NCBI RefSeq assembly: GCF_050003625.1
Contig: NC_134398.1
Coordinates: forward strand, 108,012,105 to 108,076,104
From: Haematobia irritans
Taxonomy: Eukaryota > Arthropoda > Insecta > Diptera > Muscidae
Length of the DNA stretch: 64,000 bases
Direction: 5' to 3'
In this document: positions 26,033-39,605 of the stretch, in pieces
Layout of the letters: every line of letters starts with the position of its first letter
Numbering within the stretch: position 1 is the stretch's first letter
The notes under the pieces: model-generated
What the model saw: the letters and a program-made list of their open reading frames with translations, nothing else
The model's database searches: none
Told to the model about the DNA's origin: nothing
Translations under genes and position numbers: made by a program

Positions 26033-26945
26033 GGTTTTTGATAATAATATGTATATTATGAAATAATAGAAAATCCTTGGAGTTGGATAAATTCAGAATC
26101 CTCCTTTGAATCGAACTAGCCCGGGTTAGCTAGCATACAATAACGCTGTGCAGATTTCCGGTAAATCGGATAACATTGATTAGCATGAACGATTATGTTA
26201 TAGGAATTTATTAATCGATTTTATTGTAATCTGCGCCTATTCATATCGTTTCTCGACATTGTTATTCTTCTTAGGTCATATTATTTGTGTTTTTAACAAA
26301 CAGTGTTGACCTATTCAATCAGAAATTGGTGATAATGGCATTTTATGGCGGTTTTTGATAATAACTAAAATGTATGTGGGTATAATAGAATAGCATTGTT
26401 TGAGAATCAGATGACCACAACTAGCCCTCGATCCCAAATCGTCAATATGGATCGAATCAGAATCACCCTTTGAATCGATCTAGCCTTGGCTGTCCGTCCG
26501 ATCTTCATGAATTTAGCTGGATAGGGTGCTCTTTTAGAATAGAAGAACGTAGAGAAGTTACTCATATCGTAACATCGGATTTGTTATACTTCGTTGGCCA
26601 TATTCTTTGTGTTTTTAACAAACAGTGTATAGTCTCCAATCAGAAATTGGTAAAAATGACATTTTATGACGGTTATTGATAATAAGTAATATATGTGTTA
26701 TGTAATAATAGAACATCGTTGTTTGAGAATGTGATGACCATAACTAAGAACTCGATCCCAAATTGTTAATATGCATCGATTCAGAATCATCCTTTGAATC
26801 GATCTAGCCCTTGTTGTCCGTCCGTCGCTCTTTTATACTCAAAGTCCATATTAAAATGACATAAGTCGCAACTTTTAACGGATCTTCTTGACTTGGGCTG
26901 GATAGGATGTTCTTTTAGCATAGATTTTCTTATCAGATAATTTTA

Positions 26946-27322
26946 CGGTACTAAACGAATCAATACCCAACGTTGAATTCCTCACAATAACCCCAACAAT
27001 GAGCGCTGTAAAACTACCAACATTTTGGAAACTTAATGTTCCTCTTTGGTTTGTTCTCGACGAGACCCAATTTACACAGCATGGCATCACAACAGAATCA
27101 CCCAAAATGTTCAACGCTATCGCTGATATGGACCAATAGATCTTAACAATAATTAGTGACATTGCCTTAAATCAACCTGAAAATGGATACCGACAGATTA
27201 AAAATGTTCTGATTGATTATTTTGCCAGAATAACAAAGAATCCAAGAACTTTTAACGACTATAGAATTTGGCGACAAAAACCCACACAAACTCTACGCGA
27301 AATGCGTAACCTTGCTAAAAAT
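26946..27322 (+). pseudogene. Gypsy gag fragment 1 (U4)
   Basis: A close copy of the U3 piece, with the same stop after DMDQ. Confidence 0.75.
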
Positions 27323-28282
27323 GTACATCACATCGGCAGTTTAATTCATATGCTATTAACAGTTTAAAATTTATATTTTGTGAATTCCCTCTGTTGGAAA
27401 TCAATTCTAACACGCGATCCAGTACGTTCCTAATTTCAAATTGCCCGCATGTTAATAAATGTTAATGCTGTTTTATGTCACCAAAAGGAACGAAATAGAA
27501 TTATTAATACAAAAGTGTTTACTAATAATGTTTAAGATATTTAAGTTTTGTTGTTTGTTTTTTGTTCTTATTTGTTGATATGTTTAATAAGATTATTATT
27601 TATCAATTGGTATTGTAGTATATTATGTAGTGTATTATTATATATTTGATTTTTATGAAAATGAATAAATTATACGAAATTCATAGAATTTTCGATTTGA
27701 CATTCAATTTGATGTGGATATATCATTCATACAAATTTAGGTTGAAAATTATTGTTTGACAAATTATTAAGTAGCGATGCATTTCAATTTGAGGATAACA
27801 CTTGAGATATTATTGCTAATGTGTTGAATTTCACTGTTGAGGGTAATGTCTGTTTTTTGTTGAGAACGCGATTTTTTTCTACAATTTCTCAAATTGAATA
27901 TTACACTAATCCTTTGAAAAAATGTTTGAAAAATTGTTGAAAATTGGCATTTTCAAACGTTTGTGTTTATTGGGATGGATCGTTTCAGAATCACCAGATA
28001 AATCGATCTAGCCCGGGTTGTCCGTCCGTCATTGTTATCTTCTCATATTTGATGTTCAAACGGCATAGGTCGCAATTTTTATTCGATCTTCATTAATTTG
28101 GTTGGATAGGATGTTCTTTCATACTACTTGGTTAAAAATCGAGTAGGTTTTGAAATAAGAATTGTGACAACTAAAAAATAAATTTTCATTCTGTACATTT
28201 TTCAACTTCAGAAGTTTAATAAAATAAAAAATAAAATTTTCTTATCAGATAATTTTATAATTGTGACCCCGAACATTCTCAA

Positions 28283-29061
28283 TTGTCACGAAGAACAACA
28301 AGATCATCATCTGGACCAGCGGTACCAAACGGATCAATACCCAACGTTCAATTCCTCACAACAACCCCAACGATGAGCGCTGTAAAACTACCAACATTTT
28401 GGAAACTTAATGGTCCTCTTTGGTTTGTTCTCGCCGATGCCCAATTTACGCAACATGACATCAAACAAAATACTCAACGCTATCGCTGAAATGGACCAAG
28501 AGATCATAGAATTAATTAGTGACATTGCTTTAAATCAACCGGAAAATGGATACCGACAGATTAAAAACGTCTGATTGGTTATTTCGCCAGAATAACAAAG
28601 AATCCAAGAACTTTTAACTAGTATATAATTTGGCGGCAAAAACCCACACAAATTCTACGCGAAATGTGTAACCTTGCTAAAAATGACGTATCGGACAAAT
28701 TTAAAAAAAAAACGCTTTGGTTAAATCGGCTCCCATCACACTTACAGACTACACTCATCGCATCACCGGCTTCACTCGAAGAAGCCGACATAATCGCCGA
28801 AACCCCTTTTCCGAGTCAATCGTTTCTAGACAAACATCTAGTCGTATAGAAACTCTGAAAAGACAAATATCGGAATTAACTACGATGGTAAGAGAGCTGA
28901 AATCCAATCAAATTTCAACGAGTAAAAACACATCACTAGTAGAGGGTAGAGAATCATCACGATACTGCTATTATCACCAAAGATTCGGTATTAATGTTCG
29001 TAAATACAAACAGCCTTGCAGTTTTCAAAATAATACGGGAAACGCAGAAGCCGGTCAGTAA
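28283..29061 (+). pseudogene. Gypsy gag fragment 2 (U4), to zinc knuckle
   Basis: SRRTTRSSSG; WKLNGPLWFVLADAQFTQHD with the 12-bp loss after it; LWLNRLPSHLQTTLIASPAS; the coiled-coil stretch ETLKRQISELTTMVRELK; CYYHQRFGINVRKYKQPCSF. It needs at least two frame changes to be read through. The last 340 bases are open in one frame. Confidence 0.75.
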
Positions 29062-29169
29062 TCGGCGATCTTCAACAAGCCGCCTTTTCGTTTTTGATAA
29101 AACACTGAATCAAAGTTTATAATTGATAATGGAGCCAACATTTTAGTAGTACCAACGTAATTTTTAAAA
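29062..29169 (+). pseudogene. Gypsy protease, 5' part with DNG (U4)
   Basis: From SRLFVFDKTL to the broken active site (GATAATGGA, D-N-G), then interrupted by the dispersed repeat. Confidence 0.7.
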
Positions 29170-30277
29170 CCAGTAAGGAAAGTCTAAAGTCGGGCGGGGC
29201 CGACTATATTATACCCTACACCACTTTGTAGATCTAAATTTTCGATACCATATGACATCCGTCAAATGTGTTGGGGGGGCTATATATAAAGGTTTGTCCC
29301 AAATACATACATTTAAATATCACTCGATCCGGAAGAATTTGATAGACTTCTACAATATCTATAGACTCAAAATTTAAGTCGACTAATGTACTAGGGTGGA
29401 ACACAATGTTAGTAAAAAATACGAGAAACGTTTAAATCTGAAGCAATTTTAAGGTAACTTCGAAAAAGTTTATATATGATTTATCGCTCGATATATATGT
29501 ATTAGAAGTTTAGGAAAATTAGAGTCATTTTTACAACTTTTCGACTAAGCAGTGGCGATTTTACAAGGAAAATATTGGTATTTTGACCATTTTTGTCGAA
29601 ATCAGAAAAACATTTATATGGAGCTATATCTAAATCTGAACCGATTTCAACCAAATTTGGCACGCATAGCTACACTGTTAATTCTACTCCCTGTGCAAAA
29701 TTTCAACTAAATCGGAGTTAAAAATTGGCCTATGTGGTCATATGAGTGTAAATCGGGCGAAAGCTTTATATGGGAGATATATCCAAATCTGAACCGATTT
29801 CAAGCAAATTTGGCACGCATAGTTACAACGCTTATTCTACTCCCTATGCAAAATTTCAACTAAATCGTAGCAAAAAATTGGCCTCTGTGGTCAAATGAGT
29901 GTAAAACGGGCGAAAGCTATATATGGGAGCTATATCTAAATCTGAACCGATTTTGCTGATATTTTGCAAGTTTTTCGAGACTCATAAAATATTCGGATGT
30001 ACGGAATTTGAGGAAGATCGGTTGATACACACGCCAATTATGACCAGATCGGTGAAAAATATATATGGCAGCTAGCACTCGGACTAAAACTGCGAGCTGT
30101 TCTTTGCACACAAAAATACATCAACAGACAGAAAGACGGGCATCGCTAAATCGACTCAGAATTTAATCTAAGCCGATCCGATACTAAAAGGTTGGTCTAT
30201 GATTACTCCTTCTTGGCGTTACATACAAATGTACAAACTTATTATACCCTGTACCACAGTAGTGGTGAAGTGTATAA
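29170..30277 (+). mobile_element. Calyptrate dispersed repeat (U4)
   Basis: Same insertion point and ends as in U5: TTTTTAAAA, then CCAGTAAGG to AGTGGTGAAGTGTATAA, then ATACCAAATC. About 95 bp near 30073 (one AATCTGAACCG block) is deleted relative to U5. In the empty site of U0 the text is TTTTTAAAAATACC; any target duplication is hidden in the A run. Confidence 0.78.
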
Positions 30278-30438
30278 ATACCAAATCATCAAAATTCAAA
30301 CTTTTCGCATCAAATGGAACAACAATTACAACGTATGGAGATATTGTTTTGAGCCCTACCTTCGGTCTGAAAAAGATTTTTAAGTGGATATTCATTGTTG
30401 CTGACGTTAGTCATCCCATTATCGGCGCAGATTTTTAA
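30278..30438 (+). pseudogene. Gypsy protease, 3' part (U4)
   Basis: Continues SSKFKLFASNGTTITTYGDI to DVSHPIIGADF, stop. Joined to 29062-29169 it would be the same gene as in U0, minus the insertion. Confidence 0.7.
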
Positions 30439-30489
30439 AAATATTTTGTTCTGACCATTGATCTAAAAAGAAAAAAATACTAATAAGGA

Positions 30490-30922
30490 ACAACAATTTG
30501 AAATTATTGGAAGTTGCTAAATTTAGCCTCGTATTCCGAAGTTAGGGCGCTTATAAACTCATCGTCATATCACGAAATCATGCCAAAATTCCCTGAACTA
30601 ACAAAACCAACTTCTACAAACATGTCATTGTAACTAAAGGTTGCCCAGTTGCAAGTAAACCACATCACATACCACCAGATAAACTTGCCAACGCAAAAAA
30701 GAGTTCAAGTTTACGATGGAACAAGGACTTTGTCGTCCTTCAAAAAGTTGTTGATCTAGTCCACTACCAATGGTTCCCAAGAAGACTGGAGACCAGTACC
30801 GCACATACAAGACTTTGGTCATGGTCTAACCGGAAAAACAATATTTTCCAAAATAAACCTAATTCGGGCGTATAATGGCACCAATGGCAACAGAGGATAT
30901 TCCAAAAACAGCAATAATAACA
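30490..30922 (+). pseudogene. Gypsy RT N-terminal remnant (U4)
   Basis: KGCPVASKPHHIPPDKLANA, then with one shift FTMEQGLCRPSKS and MVPKK. It has the ~50-bp deletion, and ends AKTAII-like before the X left end. Confidence 0.72.
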
Positions 30923-32132
30923 CCCCAATAAACACAGGATGAGCGTTTTTCAAATTCAACAACTTTCCAGTTTGAGGGTAAATATAATTTTCAACCTAAA
31001 TTTGAAACAGCTCTTCTTCAATATATCTTCAAATTGATTGCGAATTATTCCAATTTGCCAAAATGTTGTAAAATTTTAGACAAATAACTGAATTTACTCC
31101 AAATAGTTTATAATAATAGGCAAGTGAAAATAAAAACATTAAGGAACTAACTAAATGTATATCTCTTTGCAGAAACTAAAATTATGGATTCTACGTTCTT
31201 GAAAACATTAAAAAGCTGACCGATGAAAAAATGTAGGACACTTGGCTGTGACTGCTTCAAATAGTTTATAATAATTGGTAAGTCAAGATGAATCATTAAA
31301 TCAAAATTTTAGAGAAGTGACTAAATTTAAATCTTTTTGCAGAAAACTAAAATCTTTGGATGCTACATTCTTGCAAGCATTAAGAAAGCTGACCAATGAA
31401 AAATGAGTGGCTTATCGACAAGAAAAAGTTTCCAGAAACCTTTCAAAGTGCAACCAATTAAATTTGTTAAAAACAACCAACTGTTAAAATCAACAACTTC
31501 TGGATGAAAATGTACATCACATCGTCACTTTAATTTACATCCTATTATCAGTTTAAAATGTATATTTTGGAAATTCCTTCTGCAAGGAATCTATTCTAAC
31601 ACGCGGTCCAACACGTTCTAACTTAAAATTTTAATGCTGTTTGACATGACACCAACAGGAAGGAAATCGAATTATCAATGCAAAAGTGTTTGCTAATAAT
31701 GTTTAAGATATTTAAAGTCTTGTTGATATTATTTATCAATTGGTATTGTAGTGTATTATATATTTTATATTGATGAAAATGAATGAATTATACAAAATTC
31801 ATAGAATTTTGGCTTTGAATTTCAATTTGAAGTGGGGATATCATTCCTACAAATTTAGGTTGAAAAGTATTTGCAACGATGTTAGTTTCGAATTTGACTC
31901 GCATCGAAAATTGGTTGACAGATTATTGAGTAGCGATGCATTTCAATTTGAGGATAACACTTGAGATATTATTGCTAATGTGTTGAATTCTACTGTTGAG
32001 GGTAATGTCTGTTTTTGTTGAGAACGCGATTTTCTCAACAATTTCGCTAATTGAATTCTAAGCTAATTCTTTGAACAAATGTTTGAAAGCGTATTGAATA
32101 TAAGCATTTTTCCAATGCTTGTGTTTATTGGG
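30923..32132 (+). mobile_element. Element X, single terminal repeat (U4)
   Basis: CCCCAATAAACACAGG to TTTATTGGGGG, with the same collapsed terminal repeat as U2. Confidence 0.65.
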
Positions 32133-33045
32133 GGTTTTTGATAATAATATGTATATTATGAAATAATAGAAAATCCTTGGAGTTGGATAAATTCAGAATC
32201 CTCCTTTGAATCGAACTAGCCCGGGTTAGCTAGCATACAATAACGCTATGCAGATTTCCGGTAAATCGGATAACATTGATTAGCATGAACGATTATGTTA
32301 TAGGAATTTATTAATCGATTTTATTGTAATCTGCGCCTATTCATATCGTTTCTCGACATTGTTATTCTTCTTAGGTCATATTATTTGTGTTTTTAACAAA
32401 CAGTGTTGACCTATTCAATCAGAAATTGGTGATAATGGCATTTTATGGCGGTTTTTGATAATAACTAAAATGTATGTGGGTATAATAGAATAGCATTGTT
32501 TGAGAATCAGATGACCACAACTAGCCCTCGATCCCAAATCGTCAATATGGATCGAATCAGAATCACCCTTTGAATCGATCTAGCCTTGGCTGTCCGTCCG
32601 ATCTTCATGAATTTAGCTGGATAGGGTGCTCTTTTAGAATAGAAGAACGTAGAGAAGTTACTCATATCGTAACATCGGATTTGTTATACTTCGTTGGCCA
32701 TATTCTTTGTGTTTTTAACAAACAGTGTATAGTCTCCAATCAGAAATTGGTAAAAATGACATTTTATGACGGTTATTGATAATAAGTAATATATGTGTTA
32801 TGTAATAATAGAACATCGTTGTTTGAGAATGTGATGACCATAACTAAGAACTCGATCCCAAATTGTTAATATGCATCGATTCAGAATCATCCTTTGAATC
32901 GATCTAGCCCTTGTTGTCCGTCCGTCGCTCTTTTATACTCAAAGTCCATATTAAAATGACATAAGTCGCAACTTTTAACGGATCTTCTTGACTTGGGCTG
33001 GATAGGATGTTCTTTTAGCATAGATTTTCTTATCAGATAATTTTA

Positions 33046-33422
33046 CGGTACTAAACGAATCAATACCCAAAGTTGAATTCCTCACAACAACCCCAACAAT
33101 GAGCGCTGTAAAACTACCAACATTTTGGAAACTTAATGTTCCTCTTTGGTTTGTTCTCGACGAGACCCAATTTACACAGCATGGCATCACAACAGAATCA
33201 GCCAAAATGTTCAACGCTATCGCTGATATGGACCAATAGATCTTAACAATAATTAGTGACATTGCCTTAAATCAACCTGAAAATGGATACCGACAGATTA
33301 AAAATGTTCTGATTGATTATTTTGCCAGAATAACAAAGAATCCAAGAACTTTTAACGACTATAGAATTTGGCGACAAAAACCCACACAAACTCTACGCGA
33401 AATGCGTAACCTTGCTAAAAAT
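33046..33422 (+). pseudogene. Gypsy gag fragment 1 (U5)
   Basis: As U4 but keeps ITTESAKMF, where U1-U4 have SPKMF. Same stop after DMDQ. Confidence 0.75.
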
Positions 33423-34382
33423 GTACATCACATCGGCAGTTTAATTCATATGCTATTAACAGTTTAAAATTGATATTTTGTGAATTCCCTCTGTTGGAAA
33501 TCAATTCTAACACGCGATCCAGTACGTTCCTAATTTCAAATTGCCCGCATGTTAATAAATGTTAATGCTGTTTTATGTCACCAAAAGGAACGAAATAGAA
33601 TTATTAATACAAAAGTGTTTACTAATAATGTTTAAGATATTTAAGTTTTGTTGTTTGTTTTTTGTTCTTATTTGTTGATATGTTTAATAAGATTATTATT
33701 TATCAATTGGTATTGTAGTATATTATGTAGTGTATTATTATATATTTGATTTTTATGAAAATGAATAAATTATACGAAATTCATAGAATTTTCGATTTGA
33801 CATTCAATTTGATGTGGATATATCATTCATACAAATTTAGGTTGAAAATTATTGTTTGACAAATTATTAAGTAGCGATGCATTTCAATTTGAGGATAACA
33901 CTTGAGATATTATTGCTAATGTGTTGAATTTCACTGTTGAGGGTAATGTCTGTTTTTTGTTGAGAACGCGATTTTTTTCTACAATTTCTCAAATTGAATA
34001 TTACACTAATCCTTTGAAAAAATGTTTGAAAAATTGTTGAAAATTGGCATTTTCAAACGTTTGTGTTTATTGGGATGGATCGTTTCAGAATCACCAAATA
34101 AATCGATCTAGCCCGGGTTGTCCGTCCGTCATTGTTATCTTCTCATATTTGATGTTCAAACGGCATAGGTCGCAATTTTTATTCGATCTTCATTAATTTG
34201 GTTGGATAGGATGTTCTTTCATACTACTTGGTTAAAAATCGAGTAGGTTTTGAAATAAGAATTGTGACAACTAAAAAATAAATTTTCATTCTGTACATTT
34301 TTCAACTTCAGAAGTTTAATAAAATAAAAAATAAAATTTTCTTATCAGATAATTTTATAATTGTGACCCCGAACATTCTCAA

Positions 34383-35172
34383 TTGTCACGAAGAACAACA
34401 AGATCATCATCTGGACCAGCGGTACCAAACGGATCAATACCCAACGTTCAATTCCTCACAACAACCCCAACGATGAGCGCTGTAAAACTACCAACATTTT
34501 GGAAACTTAATGGTCCTCTTTGGTTTGTTCTCGCCGAGGCCCAATTTACGCAACATGACATCACAACTGAATCAAACAAAATATTCAACGCTATCGCTGA
34601 AATGGACCAAGAGATCATAGAATTAATTAGTGACATTGCTTTAAATCAACCGGAAAATGGATACCGACAGATTAAAAACGTCTGATTGGTTATTTCGCCA
34701 GAATAACAAAGAATCCAAGAACTTTTAACTAGTATATAATTTGGCGGCAAAAACCCACACAAATTCTACGCGAAATGTGTAACCTTGCTAAAAATGACGT
34801 ATCGGACAAATTTAAAAAAAAAACGCTTTGGTTAAATCGGCTCCCATCACACTTACAGACTACACTCATCGCATCACCGGCTTCACTCGAAGAAGCCGAC
34901 ATAATCGCCGAAACCCCTTTTCCGAGTCAATCGTTTCTAGACAAACATCTAGTCGTATAGAAACTCTGAAAAGACAAATATCGGAATTAACTACGATGGT
35001 AAGAGAGCTGAAATCCAATCAAATTTCAACGAGTAAAAACACATCACTAGTAGAGGGTAGAGAATCATCACGATACTGCTATTATCACCAAAGATTCGGT
35101 ATTAATGTTCGTAAATACAAACAGCCTTGCAGTTTTCAAAATAATACGGGAAACGCAGAAGCCGGTCAGTAA
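34383..35172 (+). pseudogene. Gypsy gag fragment 2 (U5)
   Basis: Keeps the ITTESNKIFNAIAEMDQEII segment lost in U3 and U4, so it is open from 34383 to 34685. It then frameshifts and ends in CYYHQRFGINVRKYKQPCSF and AEAGQ. It is the best gag copy in the middle of the array. Confidence 0.76.
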
Positions 35173-35280
35173 TCGGCGATCTTCAACAAGCCGCCTTTTC
35201 GTTTTTGATAAAACACTGAATCAAAGTTTATAATTGATAATGGAGCCAACATTTTAGTAGTACCAACGTAATTTTTAAAA
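35173..35280 (+). pseudogene. Gypsy protease, 5' part with DNG (U5)
   Basis: As in U4; D-N-G in place of D-T-G. Confidence 0.7.
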
Positions 35281-36470
35281 CCAGTAAGGAAAGTCTAAAG
35301 TCGGGCGGGGCCGACTATATTATACCCTACACCACTTTGTAGATCTAAATTTTCGATACCATATGACATCCGTCAAATGTGTTGGGGGGGCTATATATAA
35401 AGGTTTGTCCCAAATACATACATTTAAATATCACTCGATCCGGAAGAATTTGATAGACTTCTACAATATCTATAGACTCAAAATTTAAGTCGACTAATGT
35501 ACTAGGGTGGAACACAATGTTAGTAAAAAATACGAGAAACGTTTAAATCTGAAGCAATTTTAAGGTAACTTCGAAAAAGTTTATTTATGATTTATCGCTC
35601 GATATATATGTATTAGAAGTTTAGGAAAATTAGAGTCATTTTTACAACTTTTCGACTAAGCAGTGGCGATTTTACAAGGAAAATGTTGGTATTTTGACAA
35701 TTTTTGTCGAAATCAGAAAAACATTTATATGGAGCTATATCTAAATCTGAACCGATTTCAACCAAATTTGGCACGCATAGCTACACTGTTAATTCTACTC
35801 CCTGTGCAAAATTTCAACTAAATCGGAGTTAAAAATTGGCCTATGTGGTCATATGAGTGTAAATCGGGCGAAAGCTTTATATGGGAGATATATCCAAATC
35901 TGAACCGATTTCAAGCAAATTTGGCACGCATAGTTACAACGCTTATTCTACTCCCTATGCAAAATTTCAACTAAATCGGAGCAAAAAATTGGCCTCTGTG
36001 GTCAAATGAGTGTAAATCGGGCGAAAGCTATATATGGGAGCTATATCTAAATCTGAACCGATTTTGCTGATATTTTGCAAGTTTTTCGAGACTCATAAAA
36101 TATTCGGATGTACGGAATTTGAGGAAGATCGGTTGATACACACGCCAATTATGACCAGATCGGTGAAAAATATATATGGCAGCTATATCTAAATCTGAAC
36201 CGATTTTTTCCAAAATCAATAGGGATCGTATTTGAGCCGAAACAGGACCATATACCAAATTTAGGACACTCGGACTAAAACTGCGAGCTGTTCTTTGCAC
36301 ACAAAAATACATCAACAGACAGAAAGACGGGCATCGCTAAATCGACTCAGAATTTAATTCTAAGCCGATCCGTATACTAAAAGGTTGGTCTATGATTACT
36401 CCTTCTTGGCGTTACATACAAATGTACAAACTTATTATACCCTGTACCACAGTAGTGGTGAAGTGTATAA
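35281..36470 (+). mobile_element. Calyptrate dispersed repeat, fullest copy (U5)
   Basis: 1190 bp from CCAGTAAGG to GTATAA. It holds four AATCTGAACCGATTT blocks and ends with TTATTATACCCTGTACCACA, which resembles the 5' TATTATACCCTACACCAC block, so the two ends carry related direct text. No coding capacity was seen on either strand beyond short shadows. Confidence 0.78.
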
Positions 36471-36631
36471 ATACCAAATCATCAAAATTCAAACTTTTCG
36501 CATCAAATGGAACAACAATTACAACGTATGGAGATATTGTTTTGAGCCCTACCTTCGGTCTGAAAAAGAATTTTAAGTGGAAATTCATTGTTGCTGACGT
36601 TAGTCATCCCATTATCGGCGCAGATTTTTAA
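36471..36631 (+). pseudogene. Gypsy protease, 3' part (U5)
   Basis: ASNGTTITTYGDIVLSPTFG, KKNFKWKFIVADVSHPIIGA, stop at 36629-36631. Confidence 0.72.
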
Positions 36632-36679
36632 AAATATTTTGTTCTGACCATTGATCTAAAAAGAAAAAAATACTAATAA

Positions 36680-37117
36680 GGAACAACAATTTGAAATTAT
36701 TGGAAGTTGCTAAATTTATCCTCGTATTCCGAAGTTAGGGCGCTTATAAACTCATCGTCATACCACGAAATCATGTCAAAATTCCCTGAACTAACAAAAC
36801 CAACTTCTACAAACATGTCATTGTAACTAAAGGTTGCCCAGTTGCAAGTAAACCACATCACATACCACCAGATAAACTTGCCAACGCAAAAAAGAGTTCA
36901 AGTTTACGATGGAACAAGGACTTTGTCGTCCTTCAAAAAGTTGTTGATCTAGTCCACTACCAATGGTTCCCAAGAAGACTGGAGACCAGTACCGCACATA
37001 CAAGACTTTGGTCATGGTCTAACCGGAAAAACAATATTTTCCAAAATAAACCTAATTCGGGCGTATAATCAAATACCAATGGCACCAGAGGATATTCCAA
37101 AAACAGCAATAATAACA
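36680..37117 (+). pseudogene. Gypsy RT N-terminal remnant (U5)
   Basis: Same as U4: KGCPVASKPHHIPPDKLANA onwards, ~50-bp deletion, cut by X. Confidence 0.72.
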
Positions 37118-38558
37118 CCCCAATAAACACAGGATGAGCGTTTTTCAAATTCAACAACTTTCCAGTTTGAGGGTAAATATAATTTTCAACCTAAATTTGA
37201 AACAGCTCTTCTTCAATATATCTTAAAATTGATTGCGAATTATTCCAATTTGCCAAAATGTTGTAAAATTTTAGACAAATAACTGAATTTACTCCAAATA
37301 GTTTATAATAATAATAGGCAAGTGAAAATAAAAAAACATTAAGGAACTAACTAAATGTATATCTCTTTGCAGAAAACTAAAATTATGGATTCTACGTTCT
37401 TGAAAACATAAAAAAGCTGACCGATGTAAAAATGTTGGACACTTGGCTGTGACTGCTTCGAATAGTTTATAATAATTGGTAAGTCAAGATGAAACATTAA
37501 ATCAAAATTTTAGAGAAGTCACTAAATTTAAATCTTTTTCAGAAAACTAAAATCTTTGGATGCTACATTCTTGCAAACATTAAGAAAGCTGACCAATGAA
37601 AAATGAGTGGCTTATCGACAAGAAAAAGTTTCCAGAAACCTTTCAAAGTGCAACCAATTAAATTTGTTAAAAACAACCAATTGTTAAAATCAACAATTTC
37701 TCGATGAAAATGTGCCTCACATCGTCACTTAAATTTACATCCTATTATCAGTTTAAAATGTATATTTTGGAAATTCCTTCTGCAAGGAATCTATTCTAAC
37801 ACGCGGTCCAACACGTTCTAACTTAAAAGTTTAATGCTGTTTGACATGACACCAACAGGAAGGAAATCGAATTATCAATGCAAAAGTGTTTGCTAATAAT
37901 GTTTAAGATATTTAAAGTCTTGTTGATATTATTTATCAATTGGTATTGTAGTGTAGTGTATTATATATTTTATTTTGATGAAAATGAATGAATTATACAA
38001 AATTCATAGAATTTTGGCTTTGAATTTCAATTTGAAGTGGGGATATCATTCCTACAAATTTAGGTTGAAAAGTATTTGCAACGATGTTAGTTTCGAATTT
38101 GACTCGCATCGAAAATTGGTTGACAAATTATTGAGTAGCGATGCATTTCAATTTGAGGATAACACTTGAGATATTATTGCTAATGTGTTGAATTCACTGT
38201 TGAGGGTAATGTCTATTTTTTGTTGAGAACGCGATTTTCTCAAGAACTTCTCAACTTTAATATTACCCTAATCCTTTGAAAAATTGTTTGAAAAATTGTT
38301 GAAATTTAGCATCTTTCAAACGTTTGTGTTTATTGGGTTAAAATTAAATTTAGTTTGAAAGTTGTCGCTACTATGTTGAGAAATTGTTGCTTGTAAAAAT
38401 CGTTGTGTTGAATTCTACTGTTGAGGGTAATGTCTGTTTTTTGTTGAGAACGCGATTTTCTCAACAATTTCGCTAATTGAATTCTAAGCTAATTCTTTGA
38501 ACAAATGTTTGAAAGCGTATTGAATATAAGCATTTTTCCAATGCTTGTGTTTATTGGG
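37118..38558 (+). mobile_element. Element X, full-length copy (U5)
   Basis: Both TIR ends, the duplicated intron-like block, and two terminal repeats (first ends near 38337). Confidence 0.65.
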
Positions 38559-39488
38559 GGTTTTTGATAATAATATGTATATTATGAAATAATAGAAAAT
38601 CATTGGAGTTGGATAAATTCAGAATCCTCCTTTGAATCGAACTAGCCCGGGTTAGCTAGCATACAATAACGCTATGCAGATTTCCGGTAAATCGGATAAC
38701 ATTGATTAGCATGAACGATTATGTTATAGGAATTTATTAATCGATTTTATTGTAATCTGCGCCTATTCATATCGTTTCTCGACATTGTTATTCTTCTTAG
38801 GTCATATTATTTGTGTTTTTAACAAACAGTGTTGACCTATTCAATCAGAAATTGGTGATAATGGCATTTTATGGCGGTTTTTGATAATAACTAAAATGTG
38901 TGTGGGTATAATAGAATAGCATTGTTTGAGAATCAGATGACCACTGATCCCAAATCTTCAATATGGATCGAATCAGAATCGCCCTTTGAATCGATCTAGC
39001 CTTGGCTGTCCGTCCGATCTTCATGAATTTAGCTGGATAGGGTGTTCTTTTAGAATAGAAGAACGTAGAGAAGTTACTCATATCGTAACTTTGGATTTGT
39101 TATACTTCGTTGGCCATATTCTTTGTGTTTTTAACAAACAGTGTTGATGTCTCCAATCAGAAATTGGTGAAAATGTCATTTTATGACGGTTATTGATAAT
39201 AAGTAATATATGTGTTATGCAATAATAGAACATCGTTGTTTGAGAATGTGATGACCATAACTAAGAACTCGATCCCAAATTGTTAATATGCATCGATTCA
39301 GAATCATCCTTTGAATCGATCTAGCACTTGTTGTCCGTCCGTCGCTCTTTTATACTCAAAGTCCATATTCAAATGACATAAGTCGCAACTTTTAACGGGT
39401 CTTCTTGACTTGGGCTGGATAGGATATTCTTTTAGCATAGATTTTCTTATCAGATAATTTTATAATTGGTGGTCCCGTACCTTTTCAA

Positions 39489-39605
39489 TTGTCACGAAGA
39501 ACAACAAGATCATCATCTGGACCAGCGGTACCAAACGAATCAATACCCAACGTTGAATTCCTCACAACAACCCCAACAATGAGCGCTGTAAAACTACCAA
39601 AATTT
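39489..39605 (+). pseudogene. Gypsy gag short piece (U6)
   Basis: LSRRTTRSSSGPAVPNES to MSAVKLPKF, then joined to the X segment at TTTCCAGTACGTTCC. Shared with U7 and U8. Confidence 0.7.

Larger units (their letters stand above)
26033..32132. repeat. Composite tandem unit U4 (6.10 kb)
   Basis: The most complete class-B unit. Satellite 26033-26930; gag 1; X right end 27323-27974; satellite piece 27975-28130; LTR remnant ~28140-28262; gag 2; protease split by the dispersed repeat; RT; X. Confidence 0.88.
32133..38558. repeat. Composite tandem unit U5 (6.43 kb, longest)
   Basis: As U4, with the full-length dispersed repeat and a double-ended X. Satellite 32133-33030; X right end 33423-34074; satellite piece 34075-34230; LTR remnant ~34240-34365. 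Confidence 0.88.
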
